Shown: one piece after another, positions 52,400 through 62,185 of the stretch
How positions within the stretch are numbered: the stretch's first letter is position 1
Layout: each line of letters starts with the position of its first letter
From: an uncultured Clostridium sp.
GTDB lineage: Bacteria; Bacillota; Clostridia; Peptostreptococcales; Peptostreptococcaceae
Length of the DNA stretch: 64,000 bases
Direction of reading: 5' to 3'
Assembly (NCBI GenBank): GCA_945871955.1
Contig: CAMBXR010000001.1
Location: forward strand, 209,140-273,139
The notes under the pieces: model-generated
What the model was told of the DNA's origin: nothing
The model's database searches: none
The model's input: only the letters and a program-made list of their open reading frames with translations
Program-made: the position numbers and the translations under genes

Positions 52400-54376
52400 T
52401 TAATTATCAAAATAAATAGATATTAGAGAACCTTCATTGACACTAATTCCTGGTTTTGGAAACATATCTTTTATAACTGTTTCTTCTTTTATATCAACAT
52501 CATTATCAATATTAGCTTCCAATTTAGATTCTTCTAAAACTTTTGTTGCATCTTCAATAGTTAAACCTCTAACATCTGGCACTTTTACTTTATTTTTAAC
52601 ATTTTCTGATTCTTCTTTTGTATATTTAGTTTCTACGCCTAGATATTTTAAAGTATTACTCATTACTTCTTTTATAATCGGTCCTGCTGTAGTTGAACCA
52701 AAAGCCATAACTCCTGTAGGTTCATCAACTATTGCAAGCACTACAATTTGCGGATCATCTGCTGGTGCCATACCTATAAAAGAGCATACATATTTACCTT
52801 GTGCATAATTTCCATCAATAACTTTTTGCGCTGTACCAGTTTTTCCACCAAGTCTATATCCTGGTAAATATGCTATTTTACCTCCACCTTCTGTTACAAC
52901 TGATTCCATAATTTCTCTCATTTGTGCAGATGTCTCTTTTGAGATAACCTGTTTTATTTGTACAGGTTCCACTTTTTTAGTAATATTACCTTTATTGTCT
53001 GTATAAGCTTTAACAAGTCTTGGTTGCATTCTATTTCCATCATTAACTATAGAGCATACTGCTGTAATAAGTTGAATAGGTGTTACTGATATAGATTGAC
53101 CAAAAGAAATTGTAGCTAATTCAACTGGACCTACATCTTTTTCATTATATAAAATACTACCAGCCTCTCCAGGTAAATCTATATTTGTCTTTTTATTCAA
53201 TCCAAAGGCATCTATGTAATTATACATTTTTTCAACACCTAATCTTTTTCCTACTTCTATAAAAACTGGGTTACAAGAGTTCTGTACACCTTGCTTAAAT
53301 GTTTCTACTCCATGAGGTCTATAAGATCTCCAACATTTAATTTTTCTTCCTTCTACCACTACACTACCACTACAAGTGAATTTATCGTTTTGTTTAACTA
53401 CACCTTCTTCCAAGCCTGCTGAAGAAGTTATAAGTTTAAATGTTGAACCTGGTTCATATGTATCACTTACTGCTGTATTTCTCCACATAGAATAAAATGC
53501 TTTTATTTTTTCATCGTTGTTCTTACAAGATTCCAATAGTTCTTTATATACTGGATAAGTTGCTTCTGTCGGAGTATTTGGATTATAATCTGGTTTTTTC
53601 ACCATGGCTTTTATGTCTCCTGTTTTAGGATCCATAGCAATAATAGTAACTTTTGCTGCATTATTTTCTTCATATGCCTTTTGTGCTGCTTTTTCACAAT
53701 AATGTTGTATTACTTCATCAATAGTCAAAACTAGTCCATTTCCTGTTGTAGGTTCATAGTATTGCTCTGATCCTTGAGGAATTTCTTTACCTGCTGCATC
53801 AGTACTTACTATTAATTTTCCTGCCGTTCCTTTTAATACACTATCATATTTAAGCTCTATACCTGCCACCCCTGTAGAATCTGCAGACGTATGACCAAGT
53901 ACATATGATGCAAAATTTCCATAAGGATAATATCTTTGGTTATCTTCTGCTACCCATATACCAGATAATCCTGCCTTAGTAATCTTATCTGCTGTTTTAT
54001 CATCAATCCATCTTTTCACCTTAACTAGTGCCATTTTTTTCTTGTTTACCTTTTTATATATGTCATCATATTCTTCATCAAGTATTTGAGCTAGTTCTTT
54101 AGATGTTTCCTTTGAGTCTTTTACTTCAACTGGTTTGCACCACACTGTGTATTTTGTAACACTAACAGCCAGCTCTTTCATATTTGAATCATATATAGTT
54201 CCTCTTTTTGCCTCTATTGGAATTTCTCTTGTTTGTTGTTCAGCTGCCTTTGTACTTAGCCATTCTCCTTTTATAAGCTGCAAGTATCCTATCCTAAAGA
54301 TTAGACATAAAAATAAAGAACAGGCAAGTACCATAACAATAACCAGTCGCTTTTTGCTATTTATTTTTATTCTCAT
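52400..54376 (-). CDS. spoVD: Class B penicillin-binding protein SpoVD (PASTA domain)
   Basis: 658 residues. N-terminal membrane anchor (about 10-33), dimerisation domain, transpeptidase domain with S-x-x-K as STFK (S311), S-x-N as SCN (about 368) and KTG as GKTGTAQ (about 516-522), and a C-terminal PASTA domain (about 597-658, VPDVRGLTIEDATKVLEES). It crosslinks peptidoglycan and in C. difficile and B. subtilis makes spore cortex; it is the only class B PBP in this dcw cluster and is paired with SpoVE. Preceded by ftsL. AGGAGG site. Confidence 0.93.
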   Translation of the reverse strand: MRIKINSKKRLVIVMVLACSLFLCLIFRIGYLQLIKGEWLSTKAAEQQTREIPIEAKRGTIYDSNMKELAVSVTKYTVWCKPVEVKDSKETSKELAQILDEEYDDIYKKVNKKKMALVKVKRWIDDKTADKITKAGLSGIWVAEDNQRYYPYGNFASYVLGHTSADSTGVAGIELKYDSVLKGTAGKLIVSTDAAGKEIPQGSEQYYEPTTGNGLVLTIDEVIQHYCEKAAQKAYEENNAAKVTIIAMDPKTGDIKAMVKKPDYNPNTPTEATYPVYKELLESCKNNDEKIKAFYSMWRNTAVSDTYEPGSTFKLITSSAGLEEGVVKQNDKFTCSGSVVVEGRKIKCWRSYRPHGVETFKQGVQNSCNPVFIEVGKRLGVEKMYNYIDAFGLNKKTNIDLPGEAGSILYNEKDVGPVELATISFGQSISVTPIQLITAVCSIVNDGNRMQPRLVKAYTDNKGNITKKVEPVQIKQVISKETSAQMREIMESVVTEGGGKIAYLPGYRLGGKTGTAQKVIDGNYAQGKYVCSFIGMAPADDPQIVVLAIVDEPTGVMAFGSTTAGPIIKEVMSNTLKYLGVETKYTKEESENVKNKVKVPDVRGLTIEDATKVLEESKLEANIDNDVDIKEETVIKDMFPKPGISVNEGSLISIYFDN

Positions 54377-54391
54377 TAATAGCCTCCTTTT

Positions 54392-54739
54392 CTAGTTATT
54401 AAAATCAATATACCTTATTTGATTTTTATTTGGATAATCCATATTCAACTTATTCTTTGCATTTTCTTCTATATTAGTAATACTTGAGTTTTTTAATTCT
54501 TCCATTTTTAATTCATCTAGAGCAATTTCTTTTTTTCTCAACTCTTTTTTCAATTTATTAATTTCATACTTGTAATTTGTAACAATTGCATTACCACATA
54601 AGTTTATGATGATTATTACTAATACAGGAATTGAGAATAAAATAGGCTTAGCTAGCTTTTTTATTTTTCTCTTTTTATATCTATTCTCTCTTCTCTTTTT
54701 ATATTCATCTATGTTCTTTATCTTTTCTTTTCTATCCAA
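54392..54739 (-). CDS. ftsL: FtsL-like cell division protein
   Basis: 115 residues. A Lys/Arg-rich cytoplasmic N terminus, one transmembrane helix (about 33-50) and an extracytoplasmic coiled coil (about 55-95), the FtsL pattern. It regulates septal synthesis with FtsQ/FtsB. The start codon is TTG, preceded by GGAGGTG. It is 15 bp upstream of spoVD, as expected, but is separated from rsmH by metY. Assignment rests on topology and position, since FtsL sequences diverge quickly. Confidence 0.82.
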   Translation of the reverse strand: MDRKEKIKNIDEYKKRRENRYKKRKIKKLAKPILFSIPVLVIIIINLCGNAIVTNYKYEINKLKKELRKKEIALDELKMEELKNSSITNIEENAKNKLNMDYPNKNQIRYIDFNN

Positions 54740-54953
54740 AAAAACACCTCCACAATTATGTGTTATATACTTATTTAGTTTTTATAACCTTTCCTTCCTT
54801 TAAGTACTTATCCAAAAATTAATACATAAAAGAGTAGGATTTATTATATGTAGCATATTTTTTTAAGAAATTTAATATATATTTTATTTTTTTGATAGAT
54901 AAAAGAAAAAAAGAAATATAAGTTCATCATCTTTCTTTTCTTAATAAATAACT

Positions 54954-56243
54954 TTATAAAGAAGCTTTTTCTAAAGCTTGATTTAAGTCCCATATTAAAT
55001 CATCTACATTTTCTATACCTACAGATACTCTTATCATATCAGGTGTAACACCAGCTAATTCTTGTTCTTTCTCATTTAACTGAGCATGGGTTGTACTTGC
55101 TGGATGAATTACAAGAGATTTTGCATCTGCTACATTTGCAAGATGTGAGAAAATCTCAAGAGATTCTATGAATTTAACTCCTGCTTCTAATCCTCCCTTT
55201 ATTCCAAATGTAAATATTGAACCCGGTCCTTTTGATAAATATTTTTGCGCTAAATCATAATATTTATTTTCTTTTAATCCAGGGTAATTTACCCATGCAA
55301 CTTGAGGATGATTATTTAAAAACTCTGTAATTTTCTTAGTATTTTCAACATGTCTTTCAACTCTTAAAGATAGAGTTTCAAGTCCTATTAATAATTGAAA
55401 TGCACTTTGAGCACTTAAACAAGCTCCTGTATCTCTTAAAAACTGAGCTAATAATTTAGTAGAATATGCCGCTTTGCCACAGTCTTTTGCATAATTTAAT
55501 CCATGATAAGATGGGTCTGGCTCAGTTAAACAAGGGAATTTTCCACTTCCTATCCAGTCAAAATTACCACTATCAATTACAACTCCCCCTAAAGTTGTAC
55601 CATGACCACCTATAAATTTAGTGGCTGAGTGAACTACTATATCAACTCCATAGTCAAATACTTTTATTAAATAAGGTGTTCCAAAAGTATTATCTAGCAT
55701 AAATGGTATTTTGGCTTCATGAGCAATATTAGCTATTTTTTCTATATCAATTAAATTTATTCCTGGATTACCTATTGTTTCTGCATAAACAAGTCTTGTT
55801 TTATCATTTATGGCTTCTCTAAAACTTTCCGGATCATCAGGATTAACAAAATGAGTTGTTATTCCTAATTTAGGCAACATATTTGCTAATAAATTAAAAG
55901 TACCTCCATATATAGTTGGCGTAGCCACAATTTCATCTCCTGATTGAAGTATATTTAATATAGCCGCATTTATTGCTCCCATTCCAGATGCAAAAGCTAC
56001 AGCTCCTACTCCTCCTTCAAGTAATGCCATTCTTTCTTCAAATACAGCTACCGTTGGATTTGATATTCTAGAATAAATATGTCCATCTGTCTTTAGTGCA
56101 AATAAATCAGCACCATGAGCTACACTGTTAAAGCAATAAGATGTTGTTTGATATATTGGTACTGCTCTAGAGCCTGTAGCTGTATCTATTTGTTGTCCTC
56201 CATGAACTTGTAATGTTTCAAAACCTAACTTTCTTTCATTCAT
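54954..56243 (-). CDS. metY: O-acetylhomoserine sulfhydrylase (MetY)
   Basis: 429 residues. PLP-dependent gamma-replacement enzyme making homocysteine from O-acetylhomoserine and sulfide (direct sulfurylation). The sequence has the Cys/Met-metabolism family features [38 protein letters not shown] and the PLP lysine in [11 protein letters not shown]. Length and N terminus [11 protein letters not shown] fit MetY rather than the shorter MetB/MetC. It is controlled by a SAM-I riboswitch. It interrupts the usual rsmH-ftsL adjacency of the dcw cluster. AGGGGG precedes the ATG. Confidence 0.93.
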   Translation of the reverse strand: MNERKLGFETLQVHGGQQIDTATGSRAVPIYQTTSYCFNSVAHGADLFALKTDGHIYSRISNPTVAVFEERMALLEGGVGAVAFASGMGAINAAILNILQSGDEIVATPTIYGGTFNLLANMLPKLGITTHFVNPDDPESFREAINDKTRLVYAETIGNPGINLIDIEKIANIAHEAKIPFMLDNTFGTPYLIKVFDYGVDIVVHSATKFIGGHGTTLGGVVIDSGNFDWIGSGKFPCLTEPDPSYHGLNYAKDCGKAAYSTKLLAQFLRDTGACLSAQSAFQLLIGLETLSLRVERHVENTKKITEFLNNHPQVAWVNYPGLKENKYYDLAQKYLSKGPGSIFTFGIKGGLEAGVKFIESLEIFSHLANVADAKSLVIHPASTTHAQLNEKEQELAGVTPDMIRVSVGIENVDDLIWDLNQALEKASL

Positions 56244-56331
56244 TATAATATCCCCCTTAATATCTACTCAGAACTTTTAATTTTTATCTTAGATTATACA
56301 TATATCAAATTAAAATAATCTTCTCATAATT

Positions 56332-56490
56332 AAAAAAGGTTCTTTTATCTTAAAGATAAAAGAACCTTAATAATAATCTAAGATTAACCTCTTATCTTTC
56401 TTATGTTTCCATAAGTAGGATTTAGCACCTATCTGATTATAGGTTGCTGGACTTCATAGGGCCTATTCCCTCCATCACTCTTGATAAGAT
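56332..56490 (-). ncRNA. SAM-I (S-box) riboswitch controlling metY
   Basis: On minus the aptamer starts with CTTATCAAGAG and contains GGAGGGA, GGCCC, TATGAAG and CAGCAACC, then the AGGTGCTAAATCCTAC element and closing AGATAAG (plus 56391-56488). The terminator follows (stem about 56336-56351 with 56353-56368, then T run). When SAM is abundant transcription should stop before metY. This explains most of the 309-bp gap. Confidence 0.95.
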
Positions 56491-56515
56491 TTTTTAATAT
56501 TAATTTAATAAGTTA

Positions 56516-56544
56516 ATTGTATACATCTTAATATTATTATGCAA
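56516..56544 (-). promoter_or_regulatory. Putative promoter of metY
   Basis: On minus, TTGCAT (56539-56544), 17-nt spacer, TACAAT (56516-56521), shortly before the riboswitch. Confidence 0.55.
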
Positions 56545-56552
56545 TAATAAAA

Positions 56553-57488
56553 CTATTTTTTTTCAGCTACTCTAAGTTTAGCACTTCTAGCTCTTGGATT
56601 TCTTTCAATTTCTTCATCACTTGGAAGTATTGGCTTTCTAGTTATAACCTTTACTTCAGATTTTTTATTACATTGACAAATTGGAAGTTCTGGCGGACAT
56701 ACACAACTTAAAGCTAAATCTTTAAATTCATTCTTAACTATTCTGTCTTCTAATGAATGGAATGTTATTATACAAACTCTTCCACCTTTATTCATCATAG
56801 ATACTGCATCTTCTATCATTTTATTGATAACACCAAGCTCATTATTTACTTCTATTCTTATTGCTTGGAAAGTTCTTTTAGCAGGGTGAGGTCCATCTAT
56901 TCTTGCCTTTTTAGGTATGGCTTTCTTTATTACTTCCACAAGCTCACCAGTATTTTCTATTGGTTTTTCTTGTCTTTCTTCAACAATAAATTTAGCAATT
57001 CTCTTTGCCCAATTATCTTCACCATAATCTCTAATAATTTTAGCTAATTGTTCCTCACTATAAGTATTTACCACATCATAAGCTGAGAAGTTTTTTCTAA
57101 CATCCATTCTCATATCTAAAGGTGCATCATGCATATAAGAAAATCCTCTATCAGCTTCATCTAATTGATGTGAAGATACTCCTAAGTCAGCAAGAACACC
57201 ATCAATTTTATATACACCTATTTTTTCTAATTCTTCTTTAATATTTTCAAAGTTGCTGTGTACAAATCTTACTCTATCTGAATACTCAGCTAGCCTTTCT
57301 TTTGCTGTAGCTATAGCATTTTTATCTTGATCAAATCCAATAAATAGACCTTTATCAGATAATCTTTTTACTATTTCTTTTGAATGTCCTGCACCACCCA
57401 TAGTACAGTCTACATACACTCCATCTTCTTTTATATTTAAGTTTTCAATACACTCATCTAGTAGTACTGACACATGATTAAATTCCAT
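56553..57488 (-). CDS. rsmH: 16S rRNA m4C1402 methyltransferase RsmH (MraW)
   Basis: 311 residues. It methylates N4 of C1402 in the 16S rRNA decoding centre using SAM. The motifs [41 protein letters not shown] and [12 protein letters not shown] are intact. It is normally the first gene of the dcw cluster; here lgt lies 22 bp upstream and metY separates it from ftsL. Ribosome site AAGGAG. Confidence 0.95.
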   Translation of the reverse strand: MEFNHVSVLLDECIENLNIKEDGVYVDCTMGGAGHSKEIVKRLSDKGLFIGFDQDKNAIATAKERLAEYSDRVRFVHSNFENIKEELEKIGVYKIDGVLADLGVSSHQLDEADRGFSYMHDAPLDMRMDVRKNFSAYDVVNTYSEEQLAKIIRDYGEDNWAKRIAKFIVEERQEKPIENTGELVEVIKKAIPKKARIDGPHPAKRTFQAIRIEVNNELGVINKMIEDAVSMMNKGGRVCIITFHSLEDRIVKNEFKDLALSCVCPPELPICQCNKKSEVKVITRKPILPSDEEIERNPRARSAKLRVAEKK

Positions 57489-57510
57489 TTTTTCTTCTCC
57501 TTAAGAGTTA

Positions 57511-58248
57511 CTAGTTAGTCTCTATTTTTCTTTTTGATAATATTTTATGTAAAATTAAACAAACTATAATAGTTGTTAAACTTATTACTTGAGCCATTCT
57601 AAGTGGACCTAACATAAGAGAATCAGTTCTCAGTCCTTCTATGAAAAATCTACCTATTGAATATAGTATCAAGTAGTAAATCGCAAGTTGTCCTTCATAT
57701 TTTTTATGTTTTCTAAATAACCATAAAAATATAAATATACCTAAATCCCAAATTGATTCATATAAAAATGTAGGATGAACTTTTATACCATCTACCATTA
57801 TACCCCATGGTAAAGAAGTTGGACCACCATGAGCTTCACCATTTATATAATTTCCCCATCTTCCTATAGCTTGACCTAAAGGTATGCCAATCATAACCGT
57901 ATCAGCCATTTTGAAGAAATTAATTTTTTTAATTTTAGTGTAAACAAAACCTGCCAATATACCACCGATTAAGGCACCATGTATGGCCATTCCTCCACCT
58001 CTAAAATTTAAAATCTCAGATAAATGATTAGAATACCAAGACCAATTAAATATTACATAATAAAGTCTTGCACCTAAAAGTCCACACGGTATAGCAATTA
58101 TTGCTAAGTTTAATATATCATCCTCACTTATATTTACTCGTTTTCCTTCTTTTAGCGCTAATAAAACACAAAGTATCATGCCTAATGACATTAATACTCC
58201 ATACCACATTATATCTAATCCAAATATTGAAAATGCAACCCTATTCAT
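57511..58248 (-). CDS. lgt: Prolipoprotein diacylglyceryl transferase
   Basis: 245 residues, about seven membrane segments. It transfers diacylglyceryl from phosphatidylglycerol to the lipobox Cys, before LspA cleavage. The Lgt signature GRWGNYINGEAHG and the HPTFLYESIWDL motif are present, and the GGGMAIHGALIGG loop has the conserved His. It sits between the CpsB-like gene (13 bp) and rsmH (22 bp), suggesting one operon. AGGGGTGA precedes the ATG. Confidence 0.95.
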   Translation of the reverse strand: MNRVAFSIFGLDIMWYGVLMSLGMILCVLLALKEGKRVNISEDDILNLAIIAIPCGLLGARLYYVIFNWSWYSNHLSEILNFRGGGMAIHGALIGGILAGFVYTKIKKINFFKMADTVMIGIPLGQAIGRWGNYINGEAHGGPTSLPWGIMVDGIKVHPTFLYESIWDLGIFIFLWLFRKHKKYEGQLAIYYLILYSIGRFFIEGLRTDSLMLGPLRMAQVISLTTIIVCLILHKILSKRKIETN

Positions 58249-58261
58249 TGTTTTTCACCCC

Positions 58262-59044
58262 TTATAACTTAAATAATTTCTTGAAAAATCCCTTTTTCTT
58301 TTGTATTTCTTTATAAGGCATTGAAATATTTAAATCCTCATTATTTATTATTGCATTATTATTTTTTATAAATAAATTATCTGCCATTTCCTTAGAGTAT
58401 TTTTCACATACATATTTATATGCATCTGAAAATATAGGTGCTCTTCTCTTACTACGATGAGCATCACTTCCTACCACATGAACCATATTACGATTTAGTA
58501 ATGTATCACAAGTTTTTTGTAACTCTTTACCACTTTTCCCTAATATACTGTGTGAGTTTACTTGTATTATAGCTCCAGCATTTATAGCCTCATAAATCAA
58601 CTCTGGATTTTCTTGAACTTCTATATATCTTTCCACATGTGCAATTACTGGTATATAATTTTTTTCTTTTAATTCATATACTATACTGCATAAATCCTTT
58701 GGAAAGTTCGTTGGAGGAAGCTCTATTAGTATGTATCTACTATTATTTAAAGTATAAAAATCTAATTCATCAATTTGTTTTATTAAATCTTTAGTATAGT
58801 AAATTTCATTCCCAATTAATACTTCAATATCTATCTTATTTTCCTTTAGTACATTGTTAAAATCTCTTAGTTCCTTTAATAATTCTTCGCCCTTTTTATA
58901 CCTGAAATCTGGATGATAATGAGATGTATTAACAATCTTCTTTATCCCTTGCTCTTGAGCAATTATAGCCATTTCTATAGACTCATTTAAACTTCTTGAG
59001 CCATCATCCACTTCAGGCAAAATATGGCAATGTATATCAATCAT
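58262..59044 (-). CDS. CpsB/CapC-family PHP-domain tyrosine phosphatase
   Basis: 260 residues. A manganese-dependent PHP-fold phosphatase; known members dephosphorylate the capsule-regulating bacterial tyrosine kinases (CpsD, YwqD). Metal ligands appear in DIHCHILPEVDDGS (residues 3-16), TSHYHPDFRY, VIAHVERY and GSDAH. No tyrosine kinase or capsule genes are adjacent, so the substrate is not clear from context; it appears to be co-transcribed with lgt and rsmH. AGGAGG site. Confidence 0.85.
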   Translation of the reverse strand: MIDIHCHILPEVDDGSRSLNESIEMAIIAQEQGIKKIVNTSHYHPDFRYKKGEELLKELRDFNNVLKENKIDIEVLIGNEIYYTKDLIKQIDELDFYTLNNSRYILIELPPTNFPKDLCSIVYELKEKNYIPVIAHVERYIEVQENPELIYEAINAGAIIQVNSHSILGKSGKELQKTCDTLLNRNMVHVVGSDAHRSKRRAPIFSDAYKYVCEKYSKEMADNLFIKNNNAIINNEDLNISMPYKEIQKKKGFFKKLFKL

Positions 59045-59164
59045 AAAACATAGCCTCCTTATACCTTAAACAATTATCTTTTTTAATGTTTATTATATCA
59101 GTTTCTTCTCAATAAAAAAATAGAATCTCTTGATAATAATAACTTAATAAATATTTTACAATGA

Positions 59165-59240
59165 AAAAAAGGATAATAGAAGTATATTTTAACTAAAATT
59201 ACCTTTTTAATTAAATATCTTATAATTATCCTTTATTTTT
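59165..59240 (-). terminator. Possible terminator of the ymfF-ymfH operon
   Basis: AAAGGATAAT (59168-59177) pairs with ATTATCCTTT (59225-59234), but the loop of about 47 nt is long. T residues follow on minus. Confidence 0.4.
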
Positions 59241-59265
59241 CTCTATTTTAATTTTTCTATTACAA

Positions 59266-60552
59266 CTACATAGGTTCTGCTATAGATATTACACAATTTT
59301 CTTCTTTTAGATGATTTTTTAATCTTTCACTTACTTCTTCAAATGTAACTTCTTTCATAACCTCTACATAGTCAAGTAAATTAATACCTTTAAATTTATA
59401 TGTTATAAAGTTGTTAGCTATAAATGTTACTGAATCAAAGTATTTTATAAAATTACCTATATGTTTTTTCTTAGTTCTTTCAAAAGCTTCTTTATCTAAA
59501 CCTTCCTCTTTATATTTTTCAATATAATTCATAATAATTTCTTTAACTTTACGAGGATCCTTTGATTCTCCACCTATTGAAGTATATGAATAACCTATTT
59601 GTGAAGAAAATCCCGCACCAAAACTTGGAGTTATAAGACCTTTCATATATAAATCTTCATATATAGCGCTACCTTTTTTAAATAACATATCTGTAAGTAT
59701 ATCTGTTATTACTTCATATCTTAATAATTCTTTTCCTTCTATATCTACTTTGTCATCTTTAAAACATATAGAAAACATTGGCATTGATATAGGGAATTTT
59801 GCAACTATTTCTTTTTGTTTAACTTCTTTAGGTTCTTCAGGATAAAATCTTACTATTTCTTCTTGTAAATTTTGTATATCTTTGTGATTAGCTTTTCTAA
59901 CATGGTCGAATACTTCTTCACAATCTAAATCACCTACAACAAATAAAATCATATTTCCTGGATTATAGAATGTATTATAACACTTATAAAGTTCTTCCTT
60001 TGTAATTTTGTATATGCTATCAACACTACCTGCTATATCTATTCTAGTTGGATGATTTACATACATGGCTTTTAGAGAGTTGAAAAATACATTCCACTCT
60101 GGATCATCATTGTACATTTTTATTTCTTGTTCTATTATTCCCTTTTCTTTCTCCACATTTTCATCAGTAAAATAAGGTGTTTGAACATAATCTATTAAAT
60201 GATCTAAGCATTCATAAAAATATTCTGTAGCTGAAAATAAATATGCTGTCATTGTAAAGTTTGTGAAAGCATTGGCATTAGCTCCCCATTTAGAGAATTT
60301 GTCAAAGGCATTTCCTCCATCTGGTTGTTCAAACATTTTATGTTCTAAGAAATGGGCAATACCTGCATTTACTGTCATCTTCTCTTTTTCATTTATAGGT
60401 ATAAATTCTAAGTCATTTGATCCATAATTAGTTGCAAGGACAGCATACTTTTTAGTAAATCCTTTTTTAGGCATGAAGTAGACTTCTAGACCATTTTCTA
60501 ATTTTTCATAATATAATTCTTCTTTTAATAAGTCGTTAACTATCTTTTCCAT
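59266..60552 (-). CDS. ymfH: M16 family zinc metallopeptidase YmfH
   Basis: 428 residues. The inverted zinc motif HxxEH is intact as HFLEH (67-71), with the distal Glu in the ENVEKEKGIIEQEIKMYND region, so this is the catalytic subunit of the pair. The family member in B. subtilis is linked to processing or to EF-P aminopentanol modification. It overlaps functionally with the non-catalytic YmfF encoded 2 bp upstream, as in two-subunit M16B proteases. Confidence 0.87.
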   Translation of the reverse strand: MEKIVNDLLKEELYYEKLENGLEVYFMPKKGFTKKYAVLATNYGSNDLEFIPINEKEKMTVNAGIAHFLEHKMFEQPDGGNAFDKFSKWGANANAFTNFTMTAYLFSATEYFYECLDHLIDYVQTPYFTDENVEKEKGIIEQEIKMYNDDPEWNVFFNSLKAMYVNHPTRIDIAGSVDSIYKITKEELYKCYNTFYNPGNMILFVVGDLDCEEVFDHVRKANHKDIQNLQEEIVRFYPEEPKEVKQKEIVAKFPISMPMFSICFKDDKVDIEGKELLRYEVITDILTDMLFKKGSAIYEDLYMKGLITPSFGAGFSSQIGYSYTSIGGESKDPRKVKEIIMNYIEKYKEEGLDKEAFERTKKKHIGNFIKYFDSVTFIANNFITYKFKGINLLDYVEVMKEVTFEEVSERLKNHLKEENCVISIAEPM

Positions 60553-60554
60553 GA

Positions 60555-61829
60555 TTATGCCTCCTTGTTATTACTTAAGAAGTATATAGTATCTAGTTCA
60601 ATATTTTTAACTGCATCAACTATATCTTCCACTGTAATTTTCTCTATCATTTCTATAATTTTTTCAACTGTGCTATTAGTTTTACCCATTGTTTGTGAGA
60701 AGTAAAAATCTGATGCTCCTCCTATAGAATCCTTTATTGATTTAAGAGAACTAATTATTGCACTTTTACTATTTAATAATTCTTCATCAGAAATTTGTCC
60801 TTCTTTTAGATATTTAAGTTGCTCTTGAATTAATTCTATAGTTTTATCATAGTTTGCACTCTCTATTCCTGATGATATAAACATAGATGTTTTATATTTT
60901 TCTAAAGAAGAGTAAATATAATAACATAAACTTTCTTTTTCTCTGACATTTACAAATAGTTTTGAGTGAGGTCCTCCTCCAAGAACATTTGATCCAACAA
61001 ATAAAGAGTAATATTTAAACTCGTCCTTATAATCCACATTACATCTGAATCCCATAACAAGTTTACCTTGAGTTATATCCATTTCTTCTTTTATAACTTT
61101 TACTTCTTCTACTTTTTTATTAAAATCAGCTCTAGGTATATCAATTATATTTTCTCTGTGGAAATTGAATCCATTTGATATTATGTTTACTATTTCTTCT
61201 TCATCAAAATTACCTTCTACAACTATATCAATTGGAGAAGTTTTCATTATTTCCATATAATGCTCATATAGTCCTTTAGCAGTTATTTTATCTATATCTT
61301 CTAAGTAACCTAAATCACTTATTCCATATCTTTCATTTTTAAACATTTCTTCACGAGCACGTTCAACTGCATATCTACCTTTATCATTTATAATTGATTC
61401 TATTCTATTTTTTAAGTTTTGTTTTTCAATTTCTACGTATTCTTCTTTAAATCCGCCATCTATTACTAAAGGATGATTAACTACCTCATCTAAAAATTCT
61501 ACAACAGGTTTAAAAATCTTTTCATCTAAATATTTTTCATCTGTACTGATAATTTTAAAAGTTATTACTTGGCTTTCTCCTCTTTTACTACTATCCGCCC
61601 CTATTGACACTCCATATAAATCATCTTGATGAATTGACATTTCTCTAGCACTTGGGTATTTCTCACTACCACTCTTTATTATAGAAGGAAGTAATGCATT
61701 CATTGTTACTTCATCTCTATCTAATAATCTTTGAATATAAATACTTACTAAATTTGATTTGAATTTTTCTTCTGGAATTAAAGTTAAATTAATACCTTTG
61801 CCTAAATTTATAGTTTTATTCTTTTTCAT
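60555..61829 (-). CDS. ymfF: M16 family non-catalytic partner YmfF
   Basis: 424 residues with the M16 fold but no HxxEH: the corresponding segment reads NALLPSIIKSGSEKYPSAREM. It therefore probably acts as the structural partner of YmfH encoded 2 bp downstream, forming a heterodimer. First gene of the operon, divergent from ychF across a 356-bp gap. AGGAGG precedes the ATG. Confidence 0.85.
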   Translation of the reverse strand: MKKNKTINLGKGINLTLIPEEKFKSNLVSIYIQRLLDRDEVTMNALLPSIIKSGSEKYPSAREMSIHQDDLYGVSIGADSSKRGESQVITFKIISTDEKYLDEKIFKPVVEFLDEVVNHPLVIDGGFKEEYVEIEKQNLKNRIESIINDKGRYAVERAREEMFKNERYGISDLGYLEDIDKITAKGLYEHYMEIMKTSPIDIVVEGNFDEEEIVNIISNGFNFHRENIIDIPRADFNKKVEEVKVIKEEMDITQGKLVMGFRCNVDYKDEFKYYSLFVGSNVLGGGPHSKLFVNVREKESLCYYIYSSLEKYKTSMFISSGIESANYDKTIELIQEQLKYLKEGQISDEELLNSKSAIISSLKSIKDSIGGASDFYFSQTMGKTNSTVEKIIEMIEKITVEDIVDAVKNIELDTIYFLSNNKEA

Positions 61830-62185
61830 TTTTACCTCCTCTTATGAGTACTAACTTATTTATACAATAAATGATTCATATATTCAAAATTTTTCCTTTT
61901 ATAATAATTATATCTTTTTTATTACTTTAGAAAATACTTATTTTTTTATTTATGCATTTTTATTAGGATATGCTAAAATTCAAATTAAAATCCCACATAA
62001 AGTATAAAATCTTACAAAAATAATCTATTTTACATATAACAACTTAATTCAAACGTGTTTACACATATTAAGATTATGATGTATAATCAATATGTATGTC
62101 TAGAAAATACTGAAATGTGTTTATTATTTTAAATAAATAAATTTGACAAATATGTAAATTCATATAAGAAAGGAAGATAATTAAT
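61830..62185. other. Divergent intergenic region ymfF / ychF
   Basis: 356 bp, AT-rich. On plus, TTTACA (62058-62063), 18-nt spacer and TATAAT (62082-62087) form a probable ychF promoter about 100 bp before its start. On minus, TATAAT-like sequence near 61900-61910 could serve ymfF but its -35 is poor. No RNA element recognised. Confidence 0.5.
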
